A stretch of DNA of 64,000 nt from Cinclus cinclus (GCF_963662255.1 NC_085055.1:1721979-1785978), one strand, 5' to 3'. Positions 43,236 through 56,357 are shown, counted from the first letter of the stretch. Numbers and translations: made by a program. The notes: generated by a model from the sequence alone, not told the origin.

Positions 43236-46200
43236 TGAAGGAAGCTGGATCTGCTCTCCCAGCTGCAGGAATTCTGCCATTAGTTTTGTGTGTAAATCCA
43301 ATTACACCCTCCAAATGTTTTTGTTTTTTTTTTCTTTTTTTTTTTTTGCATTTCCCTTGTCCATGATTAATTTATTTGCCCTCACTTTCACCAAAATTCA
43401 GCATTTTCTGTCAGGTTTCACTGAATCCTGGTGTCACCTTCAACTCTTCCCCGTTGCTGCTCCTCTGCTTTTCCCACATAAATAATGGAAGGGATTTTTG
43501 GGAGCTCTGGGAAGCTCCTTTCAAGCTGTGCAAGTTGGGCTCATTTAATTCCTGAAGGCTGCACATCCACATCCTGATATCCAGGCAGGGAGTTCATTTA
43601 CATGCCACGGATGGCTCAGCCACCCCTCAACTGCTGGCATTTCGTCCCTGCTCTGGAATATTATTTACATTTATTAAAAAGCAGTTGGAGAATGTTCAAC
43701 TTGGTGCCTTTTACAACAATGTGGAGGAGCTGCTTTCGGAAAGACACATGCGAGGGTCTTTTATTAATTAATTTCCTGTTAATCCTTTAAATTCCGTCAA
43801 TTATCAAGTATTTAAAGTGGTTTTTATGCGCTAATAACTGAATGGGAAGCGTGGAGGGCTCCGTTTTTCCAGGTGCCTGAACTTGAGGGTGATTTTAAAT
43901 CATCTCCTGTCTTGTTTTCCCTTCTCACAAAACATGCCAAGCTTTTATCCCACTCTTTTCCTTTTCTCCCTGAGGAATCCTATGAGGCCAGCAGTGCCCG
44001 ACAGGAATTTTCCATCGGACAGTGACATTGCTGCGGTGTTCATCGATTGCAATCCCGATGGAAAATGTCCACTTGCAAAGGGACAGATGCCAAAGGAATC
44101 TGGGAATGTGCTGGGGTTTAGGCTCAGCCTAAATGGGGCAAGGAAGGTGTCTGTGTAAGCCCCTCTCAGGATTATTTTTAGGTCAGCATTTCAGCAGCTG
44201 ATTTGTGTCAAACTCCTCATCCCAAAGTTCTGCCTACACCTAAAAATAAAGCCCCAGATTTGGTATAATTAAAATTAAAACTAAAATTAAAATTAAAATT
44301 AAAATTAAACCAGTGTTCAAACTGCAACATATCCCAGGCATAACAAACCTGAATTATCCATTTACAAGCACGGTTGTTGATGGAAAAAATGATCTTTTGT
44401 GGGCACAGAACAACTGATTTTAAAGTGATTGTGGTTTTGGGCAAGCTCATCTTTCATGGAAAAAGTGAAAGAGAGGGAATCTCTCCCTTAGTGCAGGAAA
44501 TAGCAGCAAATGGATGTCACTGGACCAGGGAATTTCATGGATGTTTTGTAAATGAAAAGCTCCTTTCTCCTCGGGTTTAGGATTGAAAGGAAGGATCCTG
44601 AGCGTTGTAATTAAAAATGGAGCAGAGGCCTGAGGGTGATGGATGTGAATCCCACTGAGCCTCTGGGATTTTTCCCTGGCAGCAAGTTGATGGGAATTCA
44701 CCATCAGGACAGAGCAAACACATCCACACGGGGCTGGGGGGAAGGGATCGCACTGGGAGCAGCCTGCAAATATCCCAAAGTGAACTTGGATTGAGAAGGT
44801 GACCTGAGTCGTGTGGCATTTCAGTCATTTCATGAGGGGCTGGAGGTGCTCCCTGCCTGGGGATGAAGTGACCTCGGACTTGTGGGGCCTGTCACAACCC
44901 CACAAATAACAGAATTGAGGAATTTAGCATCTGGCATTTCTAAACACGAGTTCTGACGGTGGAGCCCAAACCGGTGGCAAAATTAATTTTTGCTCCTCTA
45001 ACAGGGAGAGAAGGCTGCAAACACTCGGTGCAGATATTAAAAGGCATTAACTGAGACGTGAGGCACACAAATGTTTGAAGACCTTGGCTTGCTCGGGGTG
45101 CTAACAGATAAACCCAGCACTTCTGGGGTTCGGGGCTGCTTTCACATCCCAGATGGCCGCAGGGTTCAGGGTCACTCTGCCTCTCCCCGGTGCCAAATGC
45201 ACAAAGGAACGTCCCGGTTTGGCCACCTCGGTGCAGTGCCCGTGCCAAGGGTGGGGACGGCTCCACTGTGCCACCAGACTGATGGGAGCAGGGATCTGGG
45301 CACTGTGTGTGTGTGTGTTTTCGGGGATTGTTTGGGGAGCCAGGCTGCTGTCGTGGGGTTCTCTGGAAGAGGGATCATGTTTGCAGGCAGGTTTCTGCTC
45401 CCAGTGCTCCCAGCTCTCAATTGTTCCTGGGTGTATTTTGGGGCAGAAACTTGTGTTTGGTATAAAACGGAGCCTCTGGAAGGTGAATAATTCATTTTTG
45501 GTGGGAGATTCCTGTTGGGAGGGGTTGGATCCCAAGTGGGGTTCCATTTGGGATCAGTGTGCGTGCTGGGAATCCCAAAGAGGTGATTTTGGCTCTCAGC
45601 CTGGCTTCTGGGGACTGGAAAGTCAGGAAAAAGGGATTCACTCACCATGGAGATGTTTCAACCTTCTTGGAACACCCCCAAAGTCGTGTTTGTCCTTGTG
45701 GGAAGATCCAATTTTGTCACCAGGAGCTCTCCTTGACCTTCTCACTCCAGAGCAGCCACTGAGCTACTGGAATTCACTGGAATGGTGCTGTTTGCAGCAC
45801 ATTCCCCTGGGAATTATTATTTCCATGAGGAAATGTTTCTGATTTCAGCTCTTCCCCGTGCCATGGCTGAGCCAGGGTTTTCCAGAGTCACCTGCAATTC
45901 CTGGGCACTGCCCAGCCCTGGTGTGAGGAGCTGGAAATCAAAGCCCACCATGTGTTGTGCTATAATTCATGCCAGGAAGCAGATTTAAATTATGCAAATT
46001 GCTGTCTGTGCCAAATCTGCCATCTGGAAAAAGTTCTGCATGTAAAAATCTGCCGGGGCAAGGCAAGGGACAAGGGATCATTGGGAAGGGAGAGCTGAGG
46101 GAATAAAAACAAGATGGTCCCAGAAAACTGATTCCCCTGCTCCAGTCCAGTGGCAAAGCTGCTGTTCTGTAGGAGCCAGATTCATATAGTAGGGATAAAA

Positions 46201-46469
46201 TAATTCATGATGACAATAATTCAATGTACAAAGCTGCTTTGGAGCTGGAAGAATTCCTGGTCAAGATGGATAAAATGCAAGTTAGAAGGGAATGGAGGAG
46301 CCCAAGGGAAGGGTGGCACATCCAGAGCTGGAGGTGAGCAGGGACCGGAGTGAGAGGGTGGGGCTGAGAGAGATCTGGCCTGGAAATTTTGGGGCACAGG
46401 ATAAGTCCTGGAGCCATCCAGCATGGAATATTTCTGTAATAAATGGGAATTGGAGAGGTTAAAGGATGC

Positions 46470-46685
46470 AGCATTTGCTGCTTCTCTAGTGCTGGAGATC
46501 AGGGAAAGGTTCTTGCCCCAGAGGGTGCTGGGCACATTCCCAAACCTGCCTGAGCTCCAGGAGCGTTGGGACAGCGCTCCCAGGGATGACCAGGGTGGGA
46601 TTCTTGGGGTGTCTGTGCAGGGCAGGGGCTGGACCGGATGATTCCTGTGGAACCTTCCAGCCGAGGATATTCCAGGATTCTTTGT
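46470..46685 (+). mobile_element. CR1 3' fragment
   Basis: cccaaacctgcctgagctcc, aggagcgttgggacagcgct, ctggaccggatgattcctgt, gaggatattccaggattctt. Same subfamily as the copy at 21.1 kb. Confidence 0.8.
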
Positions 46686-47529
46686 TTTTCCATCAGAGCA
46701 AACTCGTGTGACTCCTTGTGTCCCAGAGCTCCCGTGGCAGGAGGAGTGTGCACCTTGGAGTTACATCACCTCCTGGGCTGAGTTTTCAGGGCAATCCCTG
46801 CGTTTATGAGCAGGAATTTCCTCTCCTTGTGCCCCCAGGATGTGCTCAGGTCGAACTCTGCAGAACCCTCTCCAGAAAGCAGCATTGGTGGGGTCAAGGA
46901 CTCGTGGAACTCCTTGGAAAGGCAGAGGTTGGTTCTGCACACCCCCACAAATACAAAACCTGGCTTGCCAAGCCCTCTTCCTGGTTGTGCTCACTTTTGG
47001 GGGAGCAGCCGTGGCACCGTGTCCTTTGTCACCGGAGTGGCTCAGGCTGCATTTGGTGACATCCCGTGAAAGCAGAGCAGTAATTACAGACAGCTTTGTC
47101 AGATTTTATTCTCTGCTCCTGCAAAGGATGCTGAGCACGATGCCAGGGCTGTGGAGAGACCCCTCGCTGCCTGAACTCCCATGAACTCCACAGGCACAGC
47201 GCTAATTTGGAAAAATAACAGTTGGAGGCTGTCAGGGATGCTCCATAAAAACCCTGCCAGCTCCTGCTGCAATGCAGACAGAAAACAAATGGTTCCCATT
47301 TCAACTTGGCATTCTGTAACCCCACTGAGCTGATTTCCCAGGATAAACTATTGCCATGGAATTGTATTCCCACAAGCAGCACGAGATCCTATTTAGAAAG
47401 CATCACACAACCCTGTGTATTCCTAATTATTTGTGTGATGAAGGAAGAAACACTTCAGTGCTGGTTTAGTTTTGCTCACCATCCTTATGACTGAGGTGCT
47501 TTTCCTTTTTCCATGGAGAGGTTGTGGTA

Positions 47530-47745
47530 GATAGGATATTGGGAAGGAATTCCTCACTGGGAGGATGGGGAGGAGCTGGGATGGAATTCCCAGAGCAGCT
47601 GTGGCTGCCCCTGGATCCCTGGAAGTGTCTAAGGCCGGGCTGGGCAGGGCTTGGAGCACTCTGGGATGGTGGAAGGTGTCTTGGGTAGAATTGGGTGGGT
47701 TTTAAGATCCCTTCCAACCTAAACCATCCTGGGATTCTCCAGCAG
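47530..47745 (+). mobile_element. CR1 3' fragment
   Basis: gatattgggaaggaattcct, cccagagcagctgtggctgc, ttccaacctaaaccatcctg. Confidence 0.88.
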
Positions 47746-50700
47746 GAGAGTTTGGCTCTAAGGAGTTCCTCGGATTGGGATGGCACAGCTCTGCAGTCCT
47801 GGTGTCTTGGTGTTTTTTGTTGGTTTCTTCTGTCCATAAAAATGGATTTTCCAACAAGGAAGAGGTCACTGAACCAGGGACTCGGTTGATGCTCCTGGAT
47901 TTAATCCCTAAATTTAGGGTTCATGTTTTATGGTTAGGGTTTTAATGCTTTACATGGGATGGGGAACCATGTGCTTCAGATTCCCCCATCCCAGCTCCGT
48001 GTCCCACCAGAGAGCCCAGCACAGGGATGGAAGGGATGGAATTCCTTCCTGCGACCAAAATACACCCAAACACCCCAGCAGCCAAAGCATCCCTGCATCA
48101 TCCCCAGCACTGAGCTTGGCCTGGCTCACAGGGATCACAAAGCAACACCCGGCTGCCCTTTCCTTCCCAGAGCTGATCTCCCTGGAAATCCTTCCCCGTG
48201 GGAGCCGTGGTCTGACCTTTACCAGCTCCAGCAGTCCCTGACAAAGGCAGCAGGAGAGCACCCAGCACCAACATTTATATTTTTTGAGCCGGCTTGTGAC
48301 AGATTCCTCCTGTGAACGCTGCAGCTGCCCGAGCTCCAGCACAGCATTAAAACAACGTAACATTTCCAGAACATTTCCTCCCAGCTTCCCCTCACCCCTC
48401 CACATGCACACAATCCGCAGGGATGGACTCCCAGTGCCCATTTGACCTTTTCTGCTGCGTTTCAGTTGATGAAGTTCACTCCCGGGACCTTGGAGCAGCT
48501 TGGCAGTGGTTGTGTGCTGTTCCTGACGTTCCTGCGCCACCAAACCTGGCAGAAACGGGATGTTTCACTCTCAGGCTCGGCTGTGAAAGATCTTTGGTGC
48601 CTCTGTGAACTTTGAAAATTAAAGGTGTTCTGAAAGCAGCTGGAAAAGAAGATACTTAATCAGGGAGATGCTGCCATGGGGGAGCCCAAGGGCTCTGCCT
48701 TGCTCTGGGATGGCAGAAAGGTACAAAGTTCTGGTGAAATGAGTTTCTGTCCTTTCTGCCCCTCGGGTGGAGGGAGGATGGAGACTTTTCAAAGAAAGGG
48801 TTTTGTTGTTACTCCTTCTGACATTTGAATTCAGTTTTGGTCTTGGAAACCCAAAGCAGAGACTGCAGGGAGAGCAGACACTGAGGGAAGGGGGGTTCTT
48901 GTCATTTTTGGGGGTTCTTTTACTCTGAATAATTATGCAGCGCTTTGGTTTAATTTGGAGAAAGGTCCTGGAAGGACAACAAAGCTGATGTAATTCCACC
49001 CCCTTCCCGTGGCCAGGGCCTCCTTTCATTATCCCAGGTTTTGTTTGTGAGTGCTGGGATTTGATTTGGTTTTTGATCTGATCTTGTGATGTCTGGGAGC
49101 TGAGACCTTTAATTTCCTGTCCTGGTGGATTTGTCTTTGAAATCCTCCCAGGGATGTGTGTGTTTGCAGGAAAGTGGGACTGGGAAAAGGCCTCTTCCCT
49201 CTGTAAAGATGCACCAAAAACCTCAGCCAGGGAGGGCAGAATTAAAATCAAGCCAATATTGTTAAATTCAGTTCGTTATAAGCTGATCCCATCTGACTGA
49301 ATTAACTGAGGATGCTGAAGGTTCCTGGGGTCACCTTCACATTTCCCAGCAATGAAATTCAGTGGAGCAGGACCAGCTGCTGCAGAAAACCTGGACTGTG
49401 GCTCTGTGATTGAAGAATCCAGCTTCCCTGGAAAGGCTCAGATGGGATTATTTGCTCTCAGGCTCTCATTTGAGCAGCACCAAGAGCAGTTTCACCTCTC
49501 AATAACTTAAAAAAACTTGAAATAGGTATTGTTTGGTCATAATGGGGACTCTCACAAAGCCAGGTGGGGTTTTAATCATTATTTTGTTATTTTTTTATAC
49601 ATATTTGTATAAATGAGTGGCAGGTTTCACAAGGAGAGTACTCCAGAAAAATCAGAGTTGAGGCTGGGAGTTGTGTGGCTGCCTGGGTAGAAAAGCTGGG
49701 GGGAAACAAAGCTTTTCCAGCTTTTCAGGATGGAGCAGCCACTGAAATGAAAAGGAAGAAAAATTGGATGAGGTGTTGAACAAGTTCTCCTGTGAGCTGA
49801 GGAGCAGGATTAGGAAGAGCTGGAGATTTGGGAAGCAAAGATCAGTTTTAATCTGCCTCCAGCATTTGTGATTTACTTCTCCTGCCTCTTGTTCTTCAGG
49901 GCAGCAAGGCTGCAAAATCCAAACCAAATTTTTCTGGAGACAATTTCATTTCCACTGCCCATAAATATCAGGACATTTCTTTATTAGCATGAGGTTGGTG
50001 GGAATGTTGGGTGAGCTCAGGGAGGTTAATTAACAGGATCCCCATTAATGCTGTGGCTGGGGTGATATCTGGAGATAAAGCCCTACCTGCCTATTTTATT
50101 TTATTTTTTTTCTGTAGTGCTGTTGATAAATATCCAAAGGTTTCTCTGGAATTGAGAAATCCAGCTCTGCCCCAACATCTCAGCACTGGAGTCACATTCC
50201 CATGGGTTTTCCACAGAAGTAGCCACAGCAATGCTAATCTGGGACTTGTCTGGGGAGCAAACTCGGAGTGCCAGAACAAGACTAATCCCCCTCTGTGTTT
50301 TCTCTAATAAAAGGGAAGAACACTAAATAATTAACGTCAACAAATGAAAACTAATTTGCCAATTTTTAATTTTTCCCCCATTGCGTGATCCCTGTTAATG
50401 AATAATTTACCAGCCAGAGATGAATATCAAATGAAAGGATTTCTCTGGGGTCTGCTGTGTTCTCTGAACATCCAGGCTAACTGTTTAGATATCCATACAT
50501 GTATTTTTTTTTTAAGAGTAAATAATTACCCCAGAGGAAAGAGCATTCAGCAGGAACCAGGCAGGAATAAAAAGAGCTGCAGCCTCCAGAGGTTTTCCCT
50601 TTTCCATCCAGACCGGAGATCATTTGTCTGAGGCTGTTTGTGAATTACTCACACCAAGTGGAGCTCTTTGCTTTCCCAGATTGAATGTGACCAGTTTCCA

Positions 50701-52721
50701 TCTCAGGACTCCCAGTGCTGCTTTTTTCATTTTCATTTCAGGTTTTCTTGGGATGCTCTTTATCTGTCAGGGAGTTGTGCAGAGCCACAAGGTCTCCCCT
50801 GAGCCTCGTCCACCCCCCAGACTCCTCAGGCTTCCTCCTAAAATCCTGGGAAGAAAATAATGTAGAATTAATTATATTGTTATTTTTACCTTCTGATTCC
50901 CAAACTAGTCCATCCTTCTTTTGTGAGAATTACAGACATTTCCCCCATGCTGAAAAGCTGAAAATTGGATTAATGGATTTCCTTTCAGTTTTCAAACACC
51001 CCTCTGTTGTTGTCACTAAAATTAACCGGCTTGGGAGCTATAAAAAGCGTTTCCTGCTTTTTCTGGGGAAAACTCCTCCCCTGGGAATTCAGAAATGGAT
51101 CTGTCATGTGAGATTTCCCTCCACCTTCCCCTCCCTGCCGTGCTGGAATTCACCCTGCCTGTGTTCCAATCTCGTATTCCTCTCCAAAGTAATCCAGACT
51201 CAAGTGTGTCATGCAATTAAAGCAACAAAAAAAACAAAAAACAAAAAAAAAAAACCAACCAAAAACAAACCAAACAAAAAGAAAATTAACAAACCCCAGG
51301 ATGCTGGGTATGCTCAGGCTGGAAAATAATGAATGGATAAATGGAATGAGCAAGTTAAGGACTAGGAAAAACACTTCAGGTTGCTCTGAATGTGCTTCTC
51401 AAGCTTTCCTGGATTTTTTCCCTCGGTGTCTCCATGTCTGGAGCTGCCCAGTGCTTGTCCATGTCTGTATCCAGCTGAAGGAGAGAAAAGAAAAACCCAG
51501 GAAGTTTCATAATATATTATACAATATATTACAATATATTCACAATACATTTGTTTTATCCGGACTCAGAGAGGCCAGGAACTCATCCTGGGTTCCAACA
51601 GGAGCGTGGATCCCTTCCAAGGGAACTCCCAGGAGCTGGGTGGCCCTGGGCACGGTGCGGCACCATCCTGGGTGTCCCTGTCCCCCTCAGTGTCCCTGGA
51701 ACATCCAACCCCTTTTCCCCGGGCTCAGCACCACGGGCAGCTCCATAAATCCCACAGCGCCCATCAATATCCCACGGTTAATGACGCCCAAGTGAAATTA
51801 GGATCGATTTCCTGTCTCCTCCTCTTCCCAATTATGCAAACTTGGCTGTGCCCCTTCCAGAGCTGCCTTTTATCCCAGCTTTTCCAGGCACTGCCCAGCG
51901 ATGGTTCATTGGGAATTGTCAGAAACGTCACGACCAATTTTGCCTTTCCTTTTTTTTGTTCCCTGCTCGGTCTTCACCCCGGGGTTAATAGAGAATGATG
52001 TCAAACACCAGGAGTGATTTGTGGAAGTCAGGCAGCTTTTGGCACCCTGAGCTATGGAGAAAGTGAATTGCAAATTGTTTTCACATTCTAAATTACTGTA
52101 CCCATCTCTGGAGGAGGCTGGAAAAACTGCCAGAGGGAAAATGTGGGAGAAGGGAAGGGTGTGTGCTTGTTTCTGAACTGAGCCGTGCCTCAAAAAAAAA
52201 AAAAAAAAATCCGTTTTTAAAGCCAAACCTCTGTGCTGAAGGCCAGGGATGGATTTTTCCCTGGGAATTATCACGGATGTGGGGATTGCCAGCTCCACAT
52301 CTGCCACATTAAACTGATGCCTGCTGCAGCAGGAACTGGCGCAGGCTGGAAATCTCTTCGTTAAGAGTTTTAATTGGTTTTGATTGCAGAACAAATCTTC
52401 TGGAAGCAGGAGCTGCTGCTCTTCCCAAGATCATCTCTGGAATCAAAGACACCCAAGATGGGAAAGAAAACTTCCCTCTTTTACTCTGTATTATTTTTGT
52501 AGCTCTGATATTTCCTTTCACACTTGTGCTGGATTGTCAGTAAATTATCAGTTTCTTTGTAATTATTGTGGATTTCTAAGTTTAAAATCTCATAGGTGGC
52601 ACTTGAGGGATTGATTTTGTTTTGGGGCTGACTCAAAACCTGGTTTGTCTTGAGGCTGAGCAGGAATTTCCAAGGGCTTCCCATAAAAATAATGATTTTT
52701 TTTCTTTCTTTCTCTTTGCAG

Positions 52722-52786
52722 GAAGAGCTCAAGAGGCTCCAGCACACCCTGGAACAGGTCAATGATGGCAAAGACACTCTCCAAAG
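52722..52786 (+). CDS. IQCJ: IQCJ exon encoding EELKRLQ...DTLQ (human exon 2 equivalent)
   Basis: Acceptor is a strong T/C tract ending tttgcag; donor is gtaaatg. Starts at phase 0 with Glu-Glu-Leu-Lys and ends on two bases of a Ser codon. Closely matches the remembered human stretch after the initial MRL, so a small upstream exon must supply the start. Confidence 0.93.
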
Positions 52787-55700
52787 GTAAATGAAATATA
52801 TTTTCCAAAATATATCACCCATGAGAAAGTGAAATGGATTTTCCAAGGTGTGAAAGCTTTGCTGAGGGATCCTCTTTGCCACAGACAATATCCCAAATGT
52901 TGCCTTTCTCCTACAAACAACCCCTCTTTTTAGCTACAAGAGGGAAATTCCTGACAGCAATATCCTTGGGTGCCCAGTGAAATCTGAAAACAACTCCCCA
53001 GGTTGGGTCTGCTCTCCGGATTTCCCTGCTGAGAGCGGCCATTCAATCCTCGCCGCTGCTCCCATCCGAGGCAGCGCTCCAGGTGCTGCATTTGGAAATT
53101 CCAGCATTTTCAAATGGCTTCCTTCGAGCCACCAGCTCCCAGCAGCAGCTCCTGGGCCATCATTTATTACAAAGAAGTTATTCTTCACCCTCCAGGCGCC
53201 TTTTGCTGCAGTAACTCGTTTGCTGCCAGCATTCCCATTGTCACTTTCCCTCTCCAGCTTTTCCAGCGTGGCTCTGGGGATGGAAGTTAATTTAACAGGA
53301 ATATCTGTTGGATTTGCCAGGTTTGATTTTTGTTGTTTTGTTTTGTTTTGTTTTGTTTTGTTTTGTTTTGTTTTGTTTTTAATTTACAGCAGCTCTTTTG
53401 CTGGCTGTGCCTGTCCCTGGAGTTGTGGCAGCTGGGAGATTTAAAACAGGGATTCAGGCAGGTTCCTACTGGAAAACTGGATCCAAATTCCCATTTTCTG
53501 TTGGGAGCTGGACACAGATATTTCAGATAACTTCCTCCAAGGACCACAGCATCTTCTGATCAGCAGCTCTTGTTTGTGCTTGTCCGGATTATGGAATTCA
53601 TTCGCAGGATTGCAGGAATGTCAGGCTGGAATACGTTAAACTCATTTCCTTTTCTTTCTCGTAGCCATCAGCTCTCCATGGATAAAGAAAATAATATCCA
53701 GGAATATCCTATCAACCTCCAGCCCTTGGAATCCAAAGTGAAAATGTGAGTAAGGAAAAGTGCTGGGTCTGCCTTGGAATGCAGCTGAGGGTGTCCAATT
53801 CCTGAGCCGCAGGATCCACACTGGATCCATCCTGGATTCCTCTGTAACTGGATAAAAGAGCTTCCAATTAGAAAATTAATTAAGTTCTTTATGGTTAAGC
53901 ACGTGGAGCTGAGAAAATTGGGATTGTTCAGCCTAGAAAAAAGAGAAGACTCCAAGGTGACCGAAGTGTGGCCTTGCAGAGCCTAAAGGGGCTCCAGAAG
54001 AGCTGGAGAGGAACTGGGACAAGGGATGGAGGGACAGGACACAGGGAATGGAGAGAGGGCAGGGATGGATGGGATGTTGGGAATTGGGAATTCCTGGCTG
54101 GACACTGGCATTGGGACACTGGCACCTGGGACAGTGGGAGGTGTCCCTGTGCCCATGGCAGGGGTGGGAATGGGATGGGATTTACACTCCCTTCCCACCC
54201 AAACCATCCCGGCATGAATCACAGAATCCCACAGATTCCCTTTGAACCGAGTTTCAAATGTTAAACCCCAGTGTGGCTCTGATTTTGTCATTCCCTCTGG
54301 GTAGCTGAAGAATTTTTGGGAATCTGCTGGATCTGTGTGCGCAGAGAAGCCAGAGGAGGGAAGGGCAGCACAGGACTTTTCCCTGGAGTTTTTCCCATCC
54401 AACATCGCCCTGGAAGGGGCGGCCCTGGAAGTGCAGAATTCCTGCTCTGGGGGGAGGGCAGCACAGCCCTGAGGCTCGGGAGAAACAGGATTTCCTTGGG
54501 AATGAGCTCCCGAACTTCCAAATGCCGCCCAATCAGGGAATCATGGAATGGTTTGGGTTGGAAGGGAACCCTTAAAAACCTTTTAGCCCAGTCCTGAGCA
54601 GGGATGGTTTCAATTAGGGCAGCTTGTCATCCTGATTTGGGTATTTTTAGCGATGGGGCATCTCCTACCTTGCCACCCTCATGGGAAAAAATTCCCATGA
54701 ATTTTTCCCTTCCTCGTATCCTAAACCAACCCTCTATTCAAATTATAGAATCATTTTAATTTTTGCTGTACATCACATGATATGGACTTTCCCCTGGGGT
54801 CAGTTATTATAAAAGTCTTAATTTTGAATAATTAAAACTTCCCCCACGTATTTATCAGAGTCCAGGATTCCTTTTGGAGCCTCTCCCAGCATGGATCCTC
54901 CAGCCCTGGCACAGGAATTGTTTCCATCCAGCAAACACTGCCTCACTTACAGGCCATTCAAATATTAATGCATATTAAAATATTAAAAGGACATAAAGTT
55001 TTAAATTAAAACCCAGTGTCTTTTAAGGTTTTAGTCATACAAATAAAAGCCAGATGAAAGAATCCATTTTCAGGGAGCTTTTTAGGAGGGTAATTATGAC
55101 TTAAGCTCAGTCTATTCTCTGGTTTTAAAATAGAAATACATGTAAATAGAAATATGTAAATACAAACATGTAAATAGAAATATGCAAATACTGCTCATCC
55201 CAGTGAATAAACCCTCCACTGCTTAAAAATCCTACAAGCAACTAATCCTACAGAGAAATTGTGGATGCTGGAATTGTTCCAGGCCAGTCTGGATGGGGTT
55301 TGGAGCAACTTGGAATAGTGGGAATTGTCCCTGCCCACAGCAGAGGATGGAATGAGATGACAATTTTTAACCTAAACCATTCTGGGATTCCATAATTCCA
55401 TGATACTGCTCTGGCTCTCAAATTCCAGTTGTATCTGAATTATAATCTGAAATGTGGTACAAAAATAAGATGCGGGAGGCTGTTAATTCCTTTAAGTGGA
55501 CAAATGGATATTTTTATTTTGATTGTGGGATGTAGGACAAATTCTAAGTTCTGGATGGCCTCACCTGAAATCACTTCCATAGGTTTTGGGATTGGGCTGG
55601 ACTCTGAGTAACGTGGGAGGAGTTGGGAACCAGGTGATCTTTAAGGTCCTTTCCACTCCAGAATTCCCTGATTCTCTGTCATACATACCCTCAATTATCC

Positions 55701-56357
55701 CAGTGCTGCCTTATGCAAACCCTACAGAGGTGATCCTTATCCAGACAGGAAAACAAAATACAGGAACCCCCCCAGTCCCAATGTTGGATTTGAAATAGAA
55801 TCCTTTGTTCCCTCAGCATCCAGCGAGCGTGGCGTGAGCACCTGCAGCACCACGACCTGTCCCCATCCCCCGAGCCACGGGACAAGCACAGCCCATCCTC
55901 AATGTCCCCAGTGTCCCCAAAATCCCCAACATCCCCAACATCCTCAACATCCTCCACATCCTCAGTGTCCCCAGCATTCCTAATGTCCCCAACATCCCCA
56001 ACGTCTCAAACACCCCCAAAGTCCCCAATGTCTCAAACATCCCAAACATCTCCAACATCCCCAAAATCCCCAGTGTCCCCAACATCCCAAACATCCTCCA
56101 TGTCTCAAACATCCCCAGCATTCCCAACGTCCTCAACATCCCCAATGTCCCCAAAATCCGCAACATCTCAAACATCCCCAGCATCCCAAACATCCTCAAC
56201 ATCCCAAACATCCCCACCATCCCCAAAATCCCCAACATCCTCAACATCTCCAATGTCCCCAACATCTCCAATGTCCCCAACGTCCCCAGCGTCGCCAGTC
56301 TCAGGCAAGATAAGCAGATCCGTCAGCATGAACACCTTCTCCGACAGCAGCACCTCT
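52722..56357 (+). CDS. IQCJ: IQCJ (or IQCJ-SCHIP1), three internal exons, partial
   Basis: Joined exons 52722-52786, 53665-53745 and 55817-56357 give 687 nt, exactly 229 codons, in one open frame. The start [18 protein letters not shown], then [20 protein letters not shown], the IQ motif ([13 protein letters not shown]) and [12 protein letters not shown] are diagnostic of IQCJ as I recall the human protein. The IQ motif suggests calmodulin binding. In mammals the same exons are also spliced to SCHIP1, giving a protein at axon initial segments and nodes; this window does not show which form is made. The initiator exon (human MRL before EELK) and the C-terminal exons are not identified. The third exon contains a large coding tandem repeat. 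Same strand as MFSD1, as in human. Confidence 0.93.
53332..53380. repeat. (GTTTT)n microsatellite in IQCJ intron
   Basis: About nine pentamers, lying between the first two recognised IQCJ exons. Confidence 0.95.
53665..53745 (+). CDS. IQCJ: IQCJ exon encoding [20 protein letters not shown]...VK
   Basis: Acceptor ctttctcgtag, donor gtgagta, phase continuous with both neighbours. Ends in the first two bases of the Ile that opens the IQ motif. Confidence 0.94.
53915..54225 (+). mobile_element. CR1 3' fragment in IQCJ intron
   Basis: attgttcagcctagaaaaaa, gagaagactccaaggtgacc, gctccagaagagctggagag, then a tail with a single gggaatgggatgggat before the terminal ccaaaccatcc. Confidence 0.88.
54535..54750 (-). 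mobile_element. CR1 3' fragment in IQCJ intron
   Basis: atcatggaatggtttgggtt, ggaagggaacccttaaaaac, then ttttcccttcctcgtatcct. Confidence 0.8.
55262..55408 (+). mobile_element. CR1 3' fragment in IQCJ intron
   Basis: gttccaggccagtctggatg, gggtttggagcaacttggaa, taaaccattctgggattcca. Confidence 0.83.
55580..55680 (+). mobile_element. CR1 tail just upstream of the IQ-motif exon
   Basis: tgatctttaaggtcctttcc, actccagaattccctgattc; it ends about 135 bp before the exon acceptor. Confidence 0.75.
55817..56357 (+). CDS. IQCJ: IQCJ exon with IQ motif and expanded Ser/Thr/Pro repeat
   Basis: Acceptor ttccctcag, donor gtgagtc. Begins with [20 protein letters not shown], then about 130 residues made of triplets such as [12 protein letters not shown] and MSP (55900-56296), then [18 protein letters not shown]. 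The human exon, as recalled, passes from the SPSP region to [12 protein letters not shown] with only about a dozen residues between. The repeat unit is 9 bp, so length changes keep the frame; no stop occurs in about 44 units. Confidence 0.9.
55900..56296 (+). repeat. Coding 9-bp minisatellite (acatcccca-type) in IQCJ exon
   Basis: About 44 degenerate copies of a 9-bp unit with variants acatcccca, atgtcccca, acatcctca and aaatcccca. It translates as three-residue units of Ser/Thr/Pro with occasional Gln, Lys, Met. Many Ser-Pro and Thr-Pro pairs would be targets of proline-directed kinases; that is inference. Confidence 0.9.

Larger units (their letters stand above)
41555..52721. other. Long stretch without recognised exons, probably IQCJ 5' flank or first intron
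   Basis: Mostly single-copy DNA with CR1 pieces, a T run at 43317-43347, an (aaatt)n run at 44270-44310, a short (gt)n at 45304-45320, A-rich runs at 51225-51290, and an A run at 52192-52209. The IQCJ initiator exon could lie here or further upstream. Confidence 0.45.

Noticed and set aside
55813..56280. 155-residue minus-strand frame of Met/Leu/Gly repeats
   Set aside because: Antisense shadow of the IQCJ coding repeat; the plus strand has splice sites and conserved flanks.
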